Shown: positions 17,764-25,269, counted from the first letter of the stretch. The stretch is 33,148 nucleotides of DNA from Ochrovirga pacifica (GCF_000220525.1 NZ_AFPK01000064.1:1-33148), one strand, 5' to 3'. Numbers and translations: made by a program. The notes: generated from the letters alone by a model not told the origin.

Positions 17764-17854
17764 AGTTTATAAAGTTATAAAGTTACAGGTTAAAAAGTTG
17801 TTTATCTTGATTTAGATAACTTTTAAACTTTAAGAACTTGCAACTTGACAAACT
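17764..17854. repeat. Quasi-palindrome between argG and argC
   Basis: The left arm 17764-17800 contains repeated AAAGTT words and pairs imperfectly with the right arm 17818-17854, which contains AACTTT and AACTTG words. The element covers most of the 104-nt gap and stops six bases from the argG stop codon. It shares its AGTTTRTAAAGTT wording with the elements before argG and argE'. Confidence 0.75.
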
Positions 17855-17859
17855 AATTT

Positions 17860-19056
17860 TTATGCCTCTAACAAATCTTTATTTACGTGGTAAAAGATTT
17901 TGTTTTGCATACCGTATATTTTTATAAATCCTTTAGCATCTTGGCTAGACCAAGCATTGTTTTCTTCTCCGTAATCTGCAAATCCAGAAGCCATTAAATC
18001 GTATTCTGAATTAATTCCTGTTACCACAAAATGATACGGACGTAAAGTTACATACACATCTCCACTTACTGTTTTTTGAGAATCTTCTAAAAACTTTTCT
18101 ATGTTACGCATTAAAGGCTCTAAGTACTGACCATCGTGAAACAAAGTTCCGTATGTAGTCCCCAATCCTTCTTTGGTAATTTGTTGTGCTTTAGACAAGG
18201 TGTGTTTTTCTAACAAGTGATGTGCTTTGATAATTACGGTTGCAGCAGCAGCTTCAAAACCAACACGTCCTTTAATTCCTACAATAGTATCTCCAACGTG
18301 AATATCTCTACCAATAGCAAAAGCAGAAGCAATTTCTTCTAACTTTAAAATATTGTTTACTGGGGTGTCTTTCACTCCATTAAAAGCCACTAACTGACCT
18401 TTATCAAAAGTTAAGGTTACCTCTTCTTCGTCTTCTCTTTTTAATTGACTTGGATATGCTTCGCTAGGCAATGCTTTTTGAGACTTTAACGTTTCTACTC
18501 CACCTACTGAGGTTCCCCAAATTCCTTTATTGATAGAATATTTAGATTTTTCCCAGTTCATATCTACTCCATGAGATTTTAAATAATCTATTTCTGTTTG
18601 ACGAGATAATTTTAAATCACGAATTGGTGTAATAATTTCAATTTCTGGTGCGATGGTTTGGAAAATCATATCAAAACGAACTTGGTCGTTTCCTGCTCCA
18701 GTAGAACCATGTGCAATGTATTTTGCTCCTACAGATTTTGCATATTTTACGACTTCTATAGATTGAAAAACACGCTCTGCAGATACAGACAACGGATACG
18801 TGTTGTTTTTTAACACATTTCCATACACCATGTACTTAATCGCTTTGTCGTAGTATTTTTCTAAAATATCTTTATTTTCATGAGAAGTTACTCCCATTTC
18901 ATAAGCTTTTTTCTCAACAGCAGCCAATTCTTCTTTGGTAAAACCACCTGTATTTACTAAAACCGAGTGTACTTCTAGCTTTAATTCGTTGATTAAATAT
19001 TTTACACAATACGAAGTATCTAAACCTCCACTATATGCCAATACTACCTTATCCAT
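17860..19056 (-). CDS. argG: Argininosuccinate synthase
   Basis: ArgG joins citrulline and aspartate using ATP. The 398-residue product opens with the PP-loop AYSGGLDTSYC at 7-17, followed by HGSTGAGNDQVRFD near 115-128 and the conserved IWGTSVGG region. The length is typical. It is preceded by a 251-nt gap holding a possible promoter, a 15-codon ORF and a palindrome, so it may be expressed both from the acyltransferase promoter and its own. Confidence 0.97.
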   Translation of the reverse strand: MDKVVLAYSGGLDTSYCVKYLINELKLEVHSVLVNTGGFTKEELAAVEKKAYEMGVTSHENKDILEKYYDKAIKYMVYGNVLKNNTYPLSVSAERVFQSIEVVKYAKSVGAKYIAHGSTGAGNDQVRFDMIFQTIAPEIEIITPIRDLKLSRQTEIDYLKSHGVDMNWEKSKYSINKGIWGTSVGGVETLKSQKALPSEAYPSQLKREDEEEVTLTFDKGQLVAFNGVKDTPVNNILKLEEIASAFAIGRDIHVGDTIVGIKGRVGFEAAAATVIIKAHHLLEKHTLSKAQQITKEGLGTTYGTLFHDGQYLEPLMRNIEKFLEDSQKTVSGDVYVTLRPYHFVVTGINSEYDLMASGFADYGEENNAWSSQDAKGFIKIYGMQNKIFYHVNKDLLEA

Positions 19057-19069
19057 ACCTTTAACTAGT

Positions 19070-19108
19070 TTGTAAAGTTTTAAGGTTTATAAAGAATCAA
19101 CTTTACAA
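19070..19108. repeat. Inverted repeat upstream of argG
   Basis: TTGTAAAGTT (19070-19079) and AACTTTACAA (19099-19108) form a perfect 10-bp stem with a 19-nt loop, 14 nt upstream of the argG start codon. On the transcript this would place a hairpin just before the translation start. It shares its core with the argB-argE' palindrome. Confidence 0.75.
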
Positions 19109-19213
19109 CCTTATTTTGTTATATTATGTATCCAATCCGTTAAATACTAAAAGCGACAAAGAAAAACCTTTATCTTTTTATCTTTCAACTTCATGAACTC
19201 TATTTCCAGTCCG

Positions 19214-19221
19214 CAAAAATA
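19214..19221 (-). promoter_or_regulatory. Possible -7 box for argG
   Basis: The - strand reads TATTTTTG, matching TAnnTTTG, with TTA (near TTG) at the ideal 19-nt distance. It is preceded by TTCACATTCCG, almost the same as at the argF' -7 box. The resulting leader would be about 150 nt and would include the short ORF at 19147-19194 and the inverted repeat. Confidence 0.42.
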
Positions 19222-19307
19222 CGGAATGTGAATGAAACATTAAAAATTATGATTTGAAAACAAAAAAACTAGACAGATTCTACCAAGAGTGTAAAATCTG
19301 TAACGTT

Positions 19308-19907
19308 TTATTTTTTAACCAACTTGTTTTTAAGTTGCTCTAGTTTTTTTCGGAACAAACTAGCTCCTTCTTCTTTAGATGTTTTTGCCTTAGGATCGTA
19401 TAACATTCCTGTACACAAACACATTTTACGATCGTTTCTTGTTAAAATATCAAAGTTTCTACAAGATTTACATCCATTCCAAAAAGCATCGTCTTGAGTA
19501 AGCTCCGAAAAAGTTACAGGCTTGTAACCTAAATCTGAGTTAATTTTCATAACAGCCAGCCCAGTAGTAATACCAAACACTTTAGCCCCTGGATATTTTT
19601 CTTTTGAGTAATTAAAAACTTTGGTTTTAATCTTTTTAGCCAAGCCTTGATTTCTGTAATCGGGATGTACAATTAAACCAGAATGCACTACATAAGATTT
19701 GTTTTCCCATGTTTCTATATAGCAAAATCCAGCAAATTTATCTCCGTCTAATGCGATCACAGCATCTCCGCTTTCTAATTTTTTCTGAATGTATTCTGGA
19801 GTTCTTTTAGCAATACCTGTTCCGCGAACCTGAGCAGAAGTCTCAATGGTTTCGCATATAATTTCTGCGTACTTAAAGTGTGATTTATTTGCAGTTACAA
19901 TTTTCAT
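19308..19907 (-). CDS. GNAT-family N-acylglutamate synthase candidate
   Basis: This 199-residue GNAT acyltransferase is the first gene of the arg cluster. The acyl-CoA binding loop RNQGLA is at 85-90 and the fold covers about 1-135. The C-terminus carries a cysteine cluster, C146-x2-C149-x13-C163-x-C165, suggesting a bound metal. No argA or argJ gene is seen, so the pathway needs a first enzyme, and the position fits one. Related acyltransferases at the head of Bacteroidetes arg clusters have been reported from mutant fitness work as N-acylglutamate (perhaps N-succinylglutamate) synthases; this is from memory. The gene is preceded by a probable leader-peptide attenuator and ends 251 nt before argG. 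Confidence 0.85.
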   Translation of the reverse strand: MKIVTANKSHFKYAEIICETIETSAQVRGTGIAKRTPEYIQKKLESGDAVIALDGDKFAGFCYIETWENKSYVVHSGLIVHPDYRNQGLAKKIKTKVFNYSKEKYPGAKVFGITTGLAVMKINSDLGYKPVTFSELTQDDAFWNGCKSCRNFDILTRNDRKMCLCTGMLYDPKAKTSKEEGASLFRKKLEQLKNKLVKK

Positions 19908-19962
19908 TTTGATGTTTTAAAAAAGTTTTGTTAGGTATAGAGGTTTGAGCACGAAAATTTAC

Positions 19963-19990
19963 GGAATACCCTGAACACGCAGGCTATTCC
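19963..19990 (-). promoter_or_regulatory. Leader hairpin overlapping the leader-peptide stop codon
   Basis: GGAATACCCTG (19963-19973) and CAGGCTATTCC (19980-19990) form a stem of ten pairs with one C-C mismatch and a 6-nt loop. On the transcript the 5' arm includes the last codons and UAG stop of the leader ORF, so a ribosome at the stop would block it. Part of its 3' arm (GGGTAT) could instead pair with ATACCT at 19933-19938, shortly before a six-T run. Confidence 0.65.
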
Positions 19991-20079
19991 CTAATTCGTC
20001 GTCTAGGCACACACACCTCTGTTCCTGTTACAGAACCTAGGCTACAGCATAAAACTACTATATAAACTACTTTTTGCAT
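19984..20079 (-). CDS. Putative arginine leader peptide (31 aa) of the arg operon
   Basis: This short ORF was found by reading the - strand by eye. It starts with ATG at 20079 (MQKVVYIVV), has two adjacent Cys near residue 11, and ends CVPRRRIRE followed by TAG. Four of its last six residues are Arg, encoded by AGA, CGA, CGA and AGG; CGA and AGG are expected to be rare in such an AT-rich genome. The stop codon lies in the 5' arm of the hairpin at 19963-19990, and the first arg gene starts 76 nt after the stop. This layout is that of a translational sensor for attenuation: ribosome speed over the Arg codons would decide which RNA structure forms. No clear Shine-Dalgarno sequence is seen, which is normal in this phylum. 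A chance ORF cannot be excluded. Confidence 0.6.
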   Translation of the reverse strand: MQKVVYIVVLCCSLGSVTGTEVCVPRRRIRE

Positions 20080-20161
20080 CACGTAAATAAAACAGGCAGC
20101 GAAATTACAATTATTATATGAATTACAGAAAAAAAACTTTAAGAATCAGTGCGGTAAGTAT

Positions 20162-20197
20162 AAAAAAAATCGCTGTTGAGTAACCAGCTCAACAGCG
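20162..20197 (-). terminator. Strong intrinsic terminator
   Basis: CGCTGTTGAG (20171-20180) and CTCAACAGCG (20188-20197) form a perfect 10-bp stem with a 7-nt loop, followed on the - strand by A and then eight T. It ends transcription from the lipoprotein gene 20375-21232, although it is 178 nt after that stop codon, and shields the arg leader from readthrough. Confidence 0.9.
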
Positions 20198-20374
20198 AAG
20201 AAATAATCAACATGAATATAATTAAATCAATTAATTATGAAACAATGACTTTTTAACAAAACAAAATCTATCTTTATTCCAATTACAGCAAATATAAATA
20301 TATTTTTTTATTAATACCATAAAAAAACACTTGAAATTATTTTATTTCATTAAAAAATATTCAAAAACATTTAA

Positions 20375-21232
20375 TTAGTTGTACTCTCCTTCCCACTCCC
20401 AATCTTTAAAATAAACTTCCTGAACAGGGATGGACTCCGCATACTCAGATGGATATATGCTAATGACTTCGGCTTGAAGCCTTCCGTCTACCGTGTTTCC
20501 CCAGCCTTGCTTGGGAGTAGTAGAAATAACATTTTGTGTATACAAGACTCCATCTATAGTTATAAAGGCTTGATAGGATCTAAAATTCAATTCGAATACA
20601 ATAGAATGATAAAGCGTATCTACAGGTAAAGTGGTTAGGTATTGCCAATAAGCCCCGTCCCAATAGTGAACTTCTCCAAATTCAGGAACCCATGGATTTA
20701 CAATCCACTGAAAAGCCAAACCATAATCTAACTGCGTATCGCTTCCGTCCCAAACAAACAACCCTCCTTCTACTGTTTGCCCATTGTTTGTGGTGTTTTG
20801 AGTAGAAACTGTGTAGGGAATTTTAAATTTATAACTGGCCTTATGTTTCATTAACACAAGTGAATCACTTACAATTTTCTTGTAGGTGATGTTATGTGTC
20901 ATAATATATCTATTGGATACATTTGCCGATAAAACAGACAATGAATCTTGGTGTTCTGTTTCTATATCGTTAATGGTAATGGGAGCTTCGTTATTCATTA
21001 CATAATTGGCATCGCCAACTACTACGTCCCATCCTGTAAAATCCAAGCCATCATAATTGTATGCTCCCTCAGGGTTTTCTACCACTCCAAACCTTTCGGC
21101 TTTAGTCGTAAATAAGATTACTTTTTCTTTTTTTTCATTTTGGCTTTGCTCTATTATAAAATCTTCCTGATTGTTTTCACAACTTATCAACAAAACCAAA
21201 AATAACAACAAGGGATAACAGAATTTTCTCAT
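20375..21232 (-). CDS. Unrecognised lipoprotein with probable beta-sandwich fold
   Basis: The 285-residue product has a lipoprotein signal with Cys18 (LISC) and a charged linker of about 25 residues. The remainder is rich in Trp, Tyr and alternating strands, notably EGGLFVWDGSDTQLDYGLAFQW, and WEWEGEY at the C-terminus. The pattern resembles concanavalin-A/LamG-like jelly-roll proteins that bind or cleave polysaccharides, but no catalytic signature is recognised. It starts 67 nt after the MscS-type gene on the same strand and may share its transcript. No function is proposed beyond a surface-attached binding domain. Confidence 0.75.
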   Translation of the reverse strand: MRKFCYPLLLFLVLLISCENNQEDFIIEQSQNEKKEKVILFTTKAERFGVVENPEGAYNYDGLDFTGWDVVVGDANYVMNNEAPITINDIETEHQDSLSVLSANVSNRYIMTHNITYKKIVSDSLVLMKHKASYKFKIPYTVSTQNTTNNGQTVEGGLFVWDGSDTQLDYGLAFQWIVNPWVPEFGEVHYWDGAYWQYLTTLPVDTLYHSIVFELNFRSYQAFITIDGVLYTQNVISTTPKQGWGNTVDGRLQAEVISIYPSEYAESIPVQEVYFKDWEWEGEYN

Positions 21233-21299
21233 GACTATTTATTAGTAAAAATAAAAAGCTAAACTAATAACAAACAGTCAGTTAAATAAATACATAGAT

Positions 21300-22904
21300 C
21301 TACTTATCAATCCTATCTATAACATTTTTAAGTTGTTCTTTGTCAACATTATAGTTCATATCTATTGTAGTTTTGTCCGGAAATTGTTCTATCATTAACG
21401 TTTGAGAAGGAAAAGCAAACTCAACCCCTAAAGCTGCTGCTAACTTTAAAATCTCCATATTAAGTGCATGCTTAGAGGATTGTTCTTTGTTCCAATCTAA
21501 GGACTCGAAATACATATTTACCATAATATTTAAGGATGAATCTCCGTATCCTACAAACTCAACATTGTATTTTTCTGCTACAGTTAATGGAGATTTTTTT
21601 ATAATTCTTCTTACTCCTTCGGTAAAAGCCTCTATCAATTCTGGAGGTGTATCGTATCTAATCCCTAGTGTTGTATTGTATCTTCTAAACAAACGCAAAC
21701 CAAAATTATTAATTACAATTTCTGAAAGTTTGCTATTAGGAATGTAATAAAGAGAGGTATCTGCAGCACGTATTTTACTAGATCTAAACCCTACTTCTTC
21801 TACAGTTCCTACAACACCTCCTCCATCAATCCAATCTCCAATCTGAAAGGGCTTGTCTAAAAAGATCATAAAAGTACCAATTAAGTTCTTAACTGTGTCT
21901 TGCGAAGCCAAAGCTACTGCCAAACCACCAATACTAGCCCCTGCAATGACTGTTGATGTATTAACACCAAAAACTGTTAGCATTTTTAACACTCCTAAAA
22001 AAACAACCAAAATTCGCATTAACCTACTAAGAATAGGAGCTAATTGATCGTCTAATTTACTTTCTGTTTTGGCTGTATACGATAAATATACTTCTATCAA
22101 AACATTTACAATTTGTAGGAATACATAAATCCACAACACGGTTTGTGCAATTTCTAAACCTTTAATCAAAAAAGAATTGATATCAATACCAAATTGCAAC
22201 ATAGGAATATAAACCTCTAAAATGTAAAAAATAATTAGCAGTGATGATGGTCTAGCTAGTTTGGCAAAAAAAGTACTTAAAGAGTCGTGAGAGAATTTTA
22301 TAAACAAACTCTCTAACCTTTGCAAAACAAAGATGATCAACCTGTTTAGCAACCAAAACAACAACGTAGCTATAGTTATAAAAATAGCCATTCCTAAGTA
22401 TTGCCAGAGCTCTATTCCAAGGAACTTTTTATGGCCTATGTTGGGAATTATTCTTTTAATAAACTCTGTTCCAGGAGGAAAAACACTTTTGTACAAAGCA
22501 TCTATTTTTAAATTGGTTTCTCTTCCATAATACCACTTGCCTGCTATTTTTTCAACGTAAATTTCTGGCATTACTTCAGGAAAAAGGATGTATTTATTTT
22601 TTACAATTCCACTACTAAGAGTGTCTTTATAGTTAGCTTCCGTTGGAAGAGATTCCATATCTACCCGAAGACCTTTACCATCTAATACTTGCTTAATTTT
22701 TATAGAAATCTCTTCCGATTTTTCTTGATTTTCGCCATAAATTGTAGCTGCTGCTTTTTTGGCATCAAAGCTATCGGGTTGCAAAAAGTATAAGTGGGTA
22801 TAAATTGTTTTGTAAGGAGAACTAAGATCTACTTTAACCTCATCATTTTGAGCAAAAACAACGGTTGTAAAAAGAATGAATAAGAAATAGAGTTTTTTAG
22901 TCAT
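21300..22904 (-). CDS. MscS-family mechanosensitive ion channel
   Basis: The 534-residue protein has a cleavable signal peptide (to about residue 19, VFAQN). A periplasmic domain of about 140 residues follows, then transmembrane helices at about 168-198, 218-236, 245-272 and 290-312. The pore-lining and beta-domain segment is highly characteristic: VIAGASIGGLAVALASQDTVKNLIGTFMIFLDKPFQIGDWI at about 319-359. The cytoplasmic domain with R/K-rich cage strands follows. It would open under membrane tension on hypo-osmotic shock and release solutes. The extra periplasmic domain makes it larger than E. coli MscS (286 aa). A -7 box TATTTTTG lies 23 nt upstream at 22927-22934. Confidence 0.95.
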   Translation of the reverse strand: MTKKLYFLFILFTTVVFAQNDEVKVDLSSPYKTIYTHLYFLQPDSFDAKKAAATIYGENQEKSEEISIKIKQVLDGKGLRVDMESLPTEANYKDTLSSGIVKNKYILFPEVMPEIYVEKIAGKWYYGRETNLKIDALYKSVFPPGTEFIKRIIPNIGHKKFLGIELWQYLGMAIFITIATLLFWLLNRLIIFVLQRLESLFIKFSHDSLSTFFAKLARPSSLLIIFYILEVYIPMLQFGIDINSFLIKGLEIAQTVLWIYVFLQIVNVLIEVYLSYTAKTESKLDDQLAPILSRLMRILVVFLGVLKMLTVFGVNTSTVIAGASIGGLAVALASQDTVKNLIGTFMIFLDKPFQIGDWIDGGGVVGTVEEVGFRSSKIRAADTSLYYIPNSKLSEIVINNFGLRLFRRYNTTLGIRYDTPPELIEAFTEGVRRIIKKSPLTVAEKYNVEFVGYGDSSLNIMVNMYFESLDWNKEQSSKHALNMEILKLAAALGVEFAFPSQTLMIEQFPDKTTIDMNYNVDKEQLKNVIDRIDK

Positions 22905-22926
22905 ATCTATGATGTATTTGGTATTT

Positions 22927-22934
22927 CAAAAATA
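22927..22934 (-). promoter_or_regulatory. -7 box upstream of the MscS-type gene
   Basis: The - strand reads TATTTTTG (TAnnTTTG), placing the transcript start about 16 nt before the ATG. A matching TTG at the usual distance was not seen. It lies after the ygiQ terminator, as expected for an independent unit. Confidence 0.45.
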
Positions 22935-22961
22935 ACCTTTTTAACATAGAATAACTCTTAG

Positions 22962-22999
22962 AAAAAACAAAAGCTCTTAGCTAAATTGCTAAGAGCTTT
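22962..22999 (-). terminator. Intrinsic terminator of the ygiQ-type gene
   Basis: AAAGCTCTTAGC (22970-22981) and GCTAAGAGCTTT (22988-22999) form a perfect 12-bp stem with loop TAAATT. On the - strand the stem is followed by a G and then six T. It lies about 130 nt after the radical SAM gene. Confidence 0.88.
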
Positions 23000-23130
23000 A
23001 AACTAACCAAATTTTAATCATTTATCATTAACAAAAATGTTGAGATTAAAAAACTACAATAGTTAACCAAAAAACTGTAATCATATCTTAGACCCTATAG
23101 ATCTAAAATGGTTTAAAAAAATCTTAAAAG

Positions 23131-25170
23131 TTACCTTGTTTTTTTTCTTGGTTTTCGCTTGCTATTGTTAGGGCTTGTATCTCTTGTCCTTTTATCTAAA
23201 ACACTTACAAAACCGTCTTTATTTTTAGCGTTCCTATTTGGTTTAGATTTCCCTTTTCTAATCCCTTTTGGAGTTGCAACAGCATCATCAAAAGTATTTT
23301 TAGGTTTAAAGTCTTTCTTGTATCCCGTATTTCCTCCTTTAGGCAACAGCTTCTGCAGTAAATCTTGTCTTCCTATTTTACTTAAAGATTTACGAATCCA
23401 TGCCTGATTTTCTTTTTTGTACCAAAAAAAGAATCGATGTTGTTCTTCTTTTTCTTTGGCCGTTTTTGGAGTTTTCATCTCCTCTAATGTATACGGATGG
23501 TAACCACTATAATAAATTACTGTAGCCACCGTCATTGGGGTAGGTGTAAACCCCTGTACTTGTTCTAGCTGAAATCCCATATCTTTAGTTTCAGCAGCCA
23601 TATTGGCCATGTCTTCTATGTCTGATTGTGGATGACTGGAAATAAAATACGGTATTAATTGTAGATTAAGCCTTTTCTTTAAGTTGATTTTATCAAAAAT
23701 CTTTTTAAAATCATGAAAGTTAGAAAACGATGGTTTACGCATCAACTTTAACACCTTGTCTGATGTATGCTCTGGAGCTACTTTTAATCGCCCCGAAACA
23801 TGATGCGTAATAACTTCTTCTGTATAATCTAGCAATTCCTTTGGATCGGCATTTTTATTAAAATCGGGCACTAGCATATCGTATCGAATTCCAGAACCTA
23901 TAAACGATTTTTTAACTTTTGGATGTTTGTCTACCGCTTGATACAAGTCTGTCATAGCTGCATGCGAAGTATCTAAATTTGAGCAAATTACTGGATTAAT
24001 ACAAGATGGAGCTACACATTTATCACAAATCTCCTGCACCTTCCCTTTCATTTGATACATATTGGCCGAAGGCCCACCAATGTCCGACAAATACCCTTTA
24101 AAGTCTTTCATATTTGCCACCTGATCTACCTCTTTTAAAATAGATTCTTTGCTACGACTGGCAATAAATTTTCCTTGATGTGCTGAAATGGTACAAAAAC
24201 TACATCCTCCAAAGCAACCTCTATGGGTGTTGATGGAAAACTTAATCATTTCAAAAGCAGGGATGGGGCCACGTTTGTTGTATTTAGGATGTGGCAAACG
24301 CGTATATGGCAAATCAAAAGATGCATCTATTTCTTTTTCTAACATGGTTGGATAAGGTGGATTGATGACCAACAAATCTTCCCCTACTTCTTGTAAAATT
24401 CTACCTCCATAGGTTTTGTTAGATTCTTGTTCTATGGTTTTAAAATTGGCTGCAAACGTTTTTTTATCTGCCAAACATGCATCATGAGAACTAAGCCACT
24501 TATCATCCCAATTTTTATTTTTCTGAAGCGCTTGCTCCTTGGGTTGTAAGTATGCGGTTTGTTTAATCGTTTTTAAAGAACTAAACGGAACTCCTTTTTG
24601 CATTAATGTTACAATTTCTTTTAAAGGCTGTTCTCCCATACCATACACTAAAATATCGGCACCTGATTCTTTTAAAATAGTAGGTTTTAACTTATCTGTC
24701 CAATAATCGTAATGTGTAACTCTTCGTAAAGAAGCTTCAATTCCTCCTATTAAAACTGGGGTTTCAGGAAATTTATCTTTTAAAATTTTAGTATATACTG
24801 TAGTGGCATAATCGGGTCTAAACCCAATATCTCCATTAGGTGTATAGGCATCTTTGTCTCTTTTTCGTTTGCTTGCTGTATAATTGCTTACCATAGAATC
24901 CATTACTCCAGAAGTAACACCAAAAAACAACTTAGGCTGCCCTAGTTTTTCAAAATCTTGTAAGTTATCGTTTACATTGGGTTGCGGCACAATAGCTACT
25001 CGCAAACCGTAACTTTCTAACAAACGACCAATAACTGCAGGACCAAATGATGGATGGTCTACATAAGCATCTCCACTAAATAGAATTACATCCAATTCAT
25101 CCCATCCGCGTATCTTACATTCTTTTTTAGTGGTTGGTAACCAGCTTGATAGTCTTAACTCTTGTTCCAT
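23131..25170 (-). CDS. YgiQ-family radical SAM protein
   Basis: The 679-residue product is a YgiQ-type radical SAM protein. The start at 25170 gives MEQELRLSSWLPTT, which aligns with the expected N-terminus before GWDELDVILFSGDAYVDHPSFG. A longer frame to 25254 adds a Cys/Phe-rich extension across the promoter and is rejected. The iron-sulfur motif is C319-x3-C323-x2-C326 (RGCFGGCSFCTISAHQG). The C-terminal 60 residues are a Lys/Arg-rich tail (KGKSKPNRNAKNKDG... and KRKPRKKTR) that may bind nucleic acid. Homologues are widespread but the reaction is not established. The gene stands alone, with an unusually good promoter and its own terminator. Confidence 0.95.
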   Translation of the reverse strand: MEQELRLSSWLPTTKKECKIRGWDELDVILFSGDAYVDHPSFGPAVIGRLLESYGLRVAIVPQPNVNDNLQDFEKLGQPKLFFGVTSGVMDSMVSNYTASKRKRDKDAYTPNGDIGFRPDYATTVYTKILKDKFPETPVLIGGIEASLRRVTHYDYWTDKLKPTILKESGADILVYGMGEQPLKEIVTLMQKGVPFSSLKTIKQTAYLQPKEQALQKNKNWDDKWLSSHDACLADKKTFAANFKTIEQESNKTYGGRILQEVGEDLLVINPPYPTMLEKEIDASFDLPYTRLPHPKYNKRGPIPAFEMIKFSINTHRGCFGGCSFCTISAHQGKFIASRSKESILKEVDQVANMKDFKGYLSDIGGPSANMYQMKGKVQEICDKCVAPSCINPVICSNLDTSHAAMTDLYQAVDKHPKVKKSFIGSGIRYDMLVPDFNKNADPKELLDYTEEVITHHVSGRLKVAPEHTSDKVLKLMRKPSFSNFHDFKKIFDKINLKKRLNLQLIPYFISSHPQSDIEDMANMAAETKDMGFQLEQVQGFTPTPMTVATVIYYSGYHPYTLEEMKTPKTAKEKEEQHRFFFWYKKENQAWIRKSLSKIGRQDLLQKLLPKGGNTGYKKDFKPKNTFDDAVATPKGIRKGKSKPNRNAKNKDGFVSVLDKRTRDTSPNNSKRKPRKKTR

Positions 25171-25174
25171 TTTG

Positions 25175-25204
25175 CAAAGATACAGGGATTGAATGGATTT
25201 ACAA
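25175..25204 (-). promoter_or_regulatory. Near-consensus Bacteroidetes promoter of the ygiQ-type gene
   Basis: On the - strand TTG (25202-25204), exactly 19 nt, then TATCTTTG (25175-25182) match the Bacteroidetes -33/-7 consensus. The start codon ATG begins only 5 nt after the -7 box, so the predicted transcript would start at or within a base or two of the ATG and be leaderless. Confidence 0.7.
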
Positions 25205-25234
25205 CAACAAAAAAATGAATTGGTTTTTTTGCAC

Positions 25235-25269
25235 AAAAAAACCGAACAAAACAAAGTGTCTTGCTCGGT
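25235..25269 (-). terminator. Intrinsic terminator of the EGF-like lipoprotein gene
   Basis: On the transcript ACCGAGCAA pairs with UUGUUCGGU (nine pairs including one G-U; arms 25261-25269 and 25241-25249), followed by seven T. It ends 25 nt after the lipoprotein stop codon. Confidence 0.82.

Larger units (their letters stand above)
19908..20374 (-). other. 467-nt gap: arg leader region, terminator and possible small transcript
   Basis: No ordinary gene is present. Read on the - strand from the right, it holds a candidate -7 box TATATTTG (20289-20296), a strong terminator (20162-20197), a weak -7 box TAATTTCG (20100-20107, seven of eight matches), an arginine-rich short ORF (19984-20079), a hairpin overlapping its stop codon (19963-19990), and a six-T run (19919-19924) just before the acyltransferase start. 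Confidence 0.7.

Noticed and set aside
25171..25254. 28-residue extension of the YgiQ-type protein (MFCSVFLCKK...)
   Set aside because: It covers the near-consensus promoter and is low-complexity Cys/Phe sequence. The family N-terminus begins at 25170.
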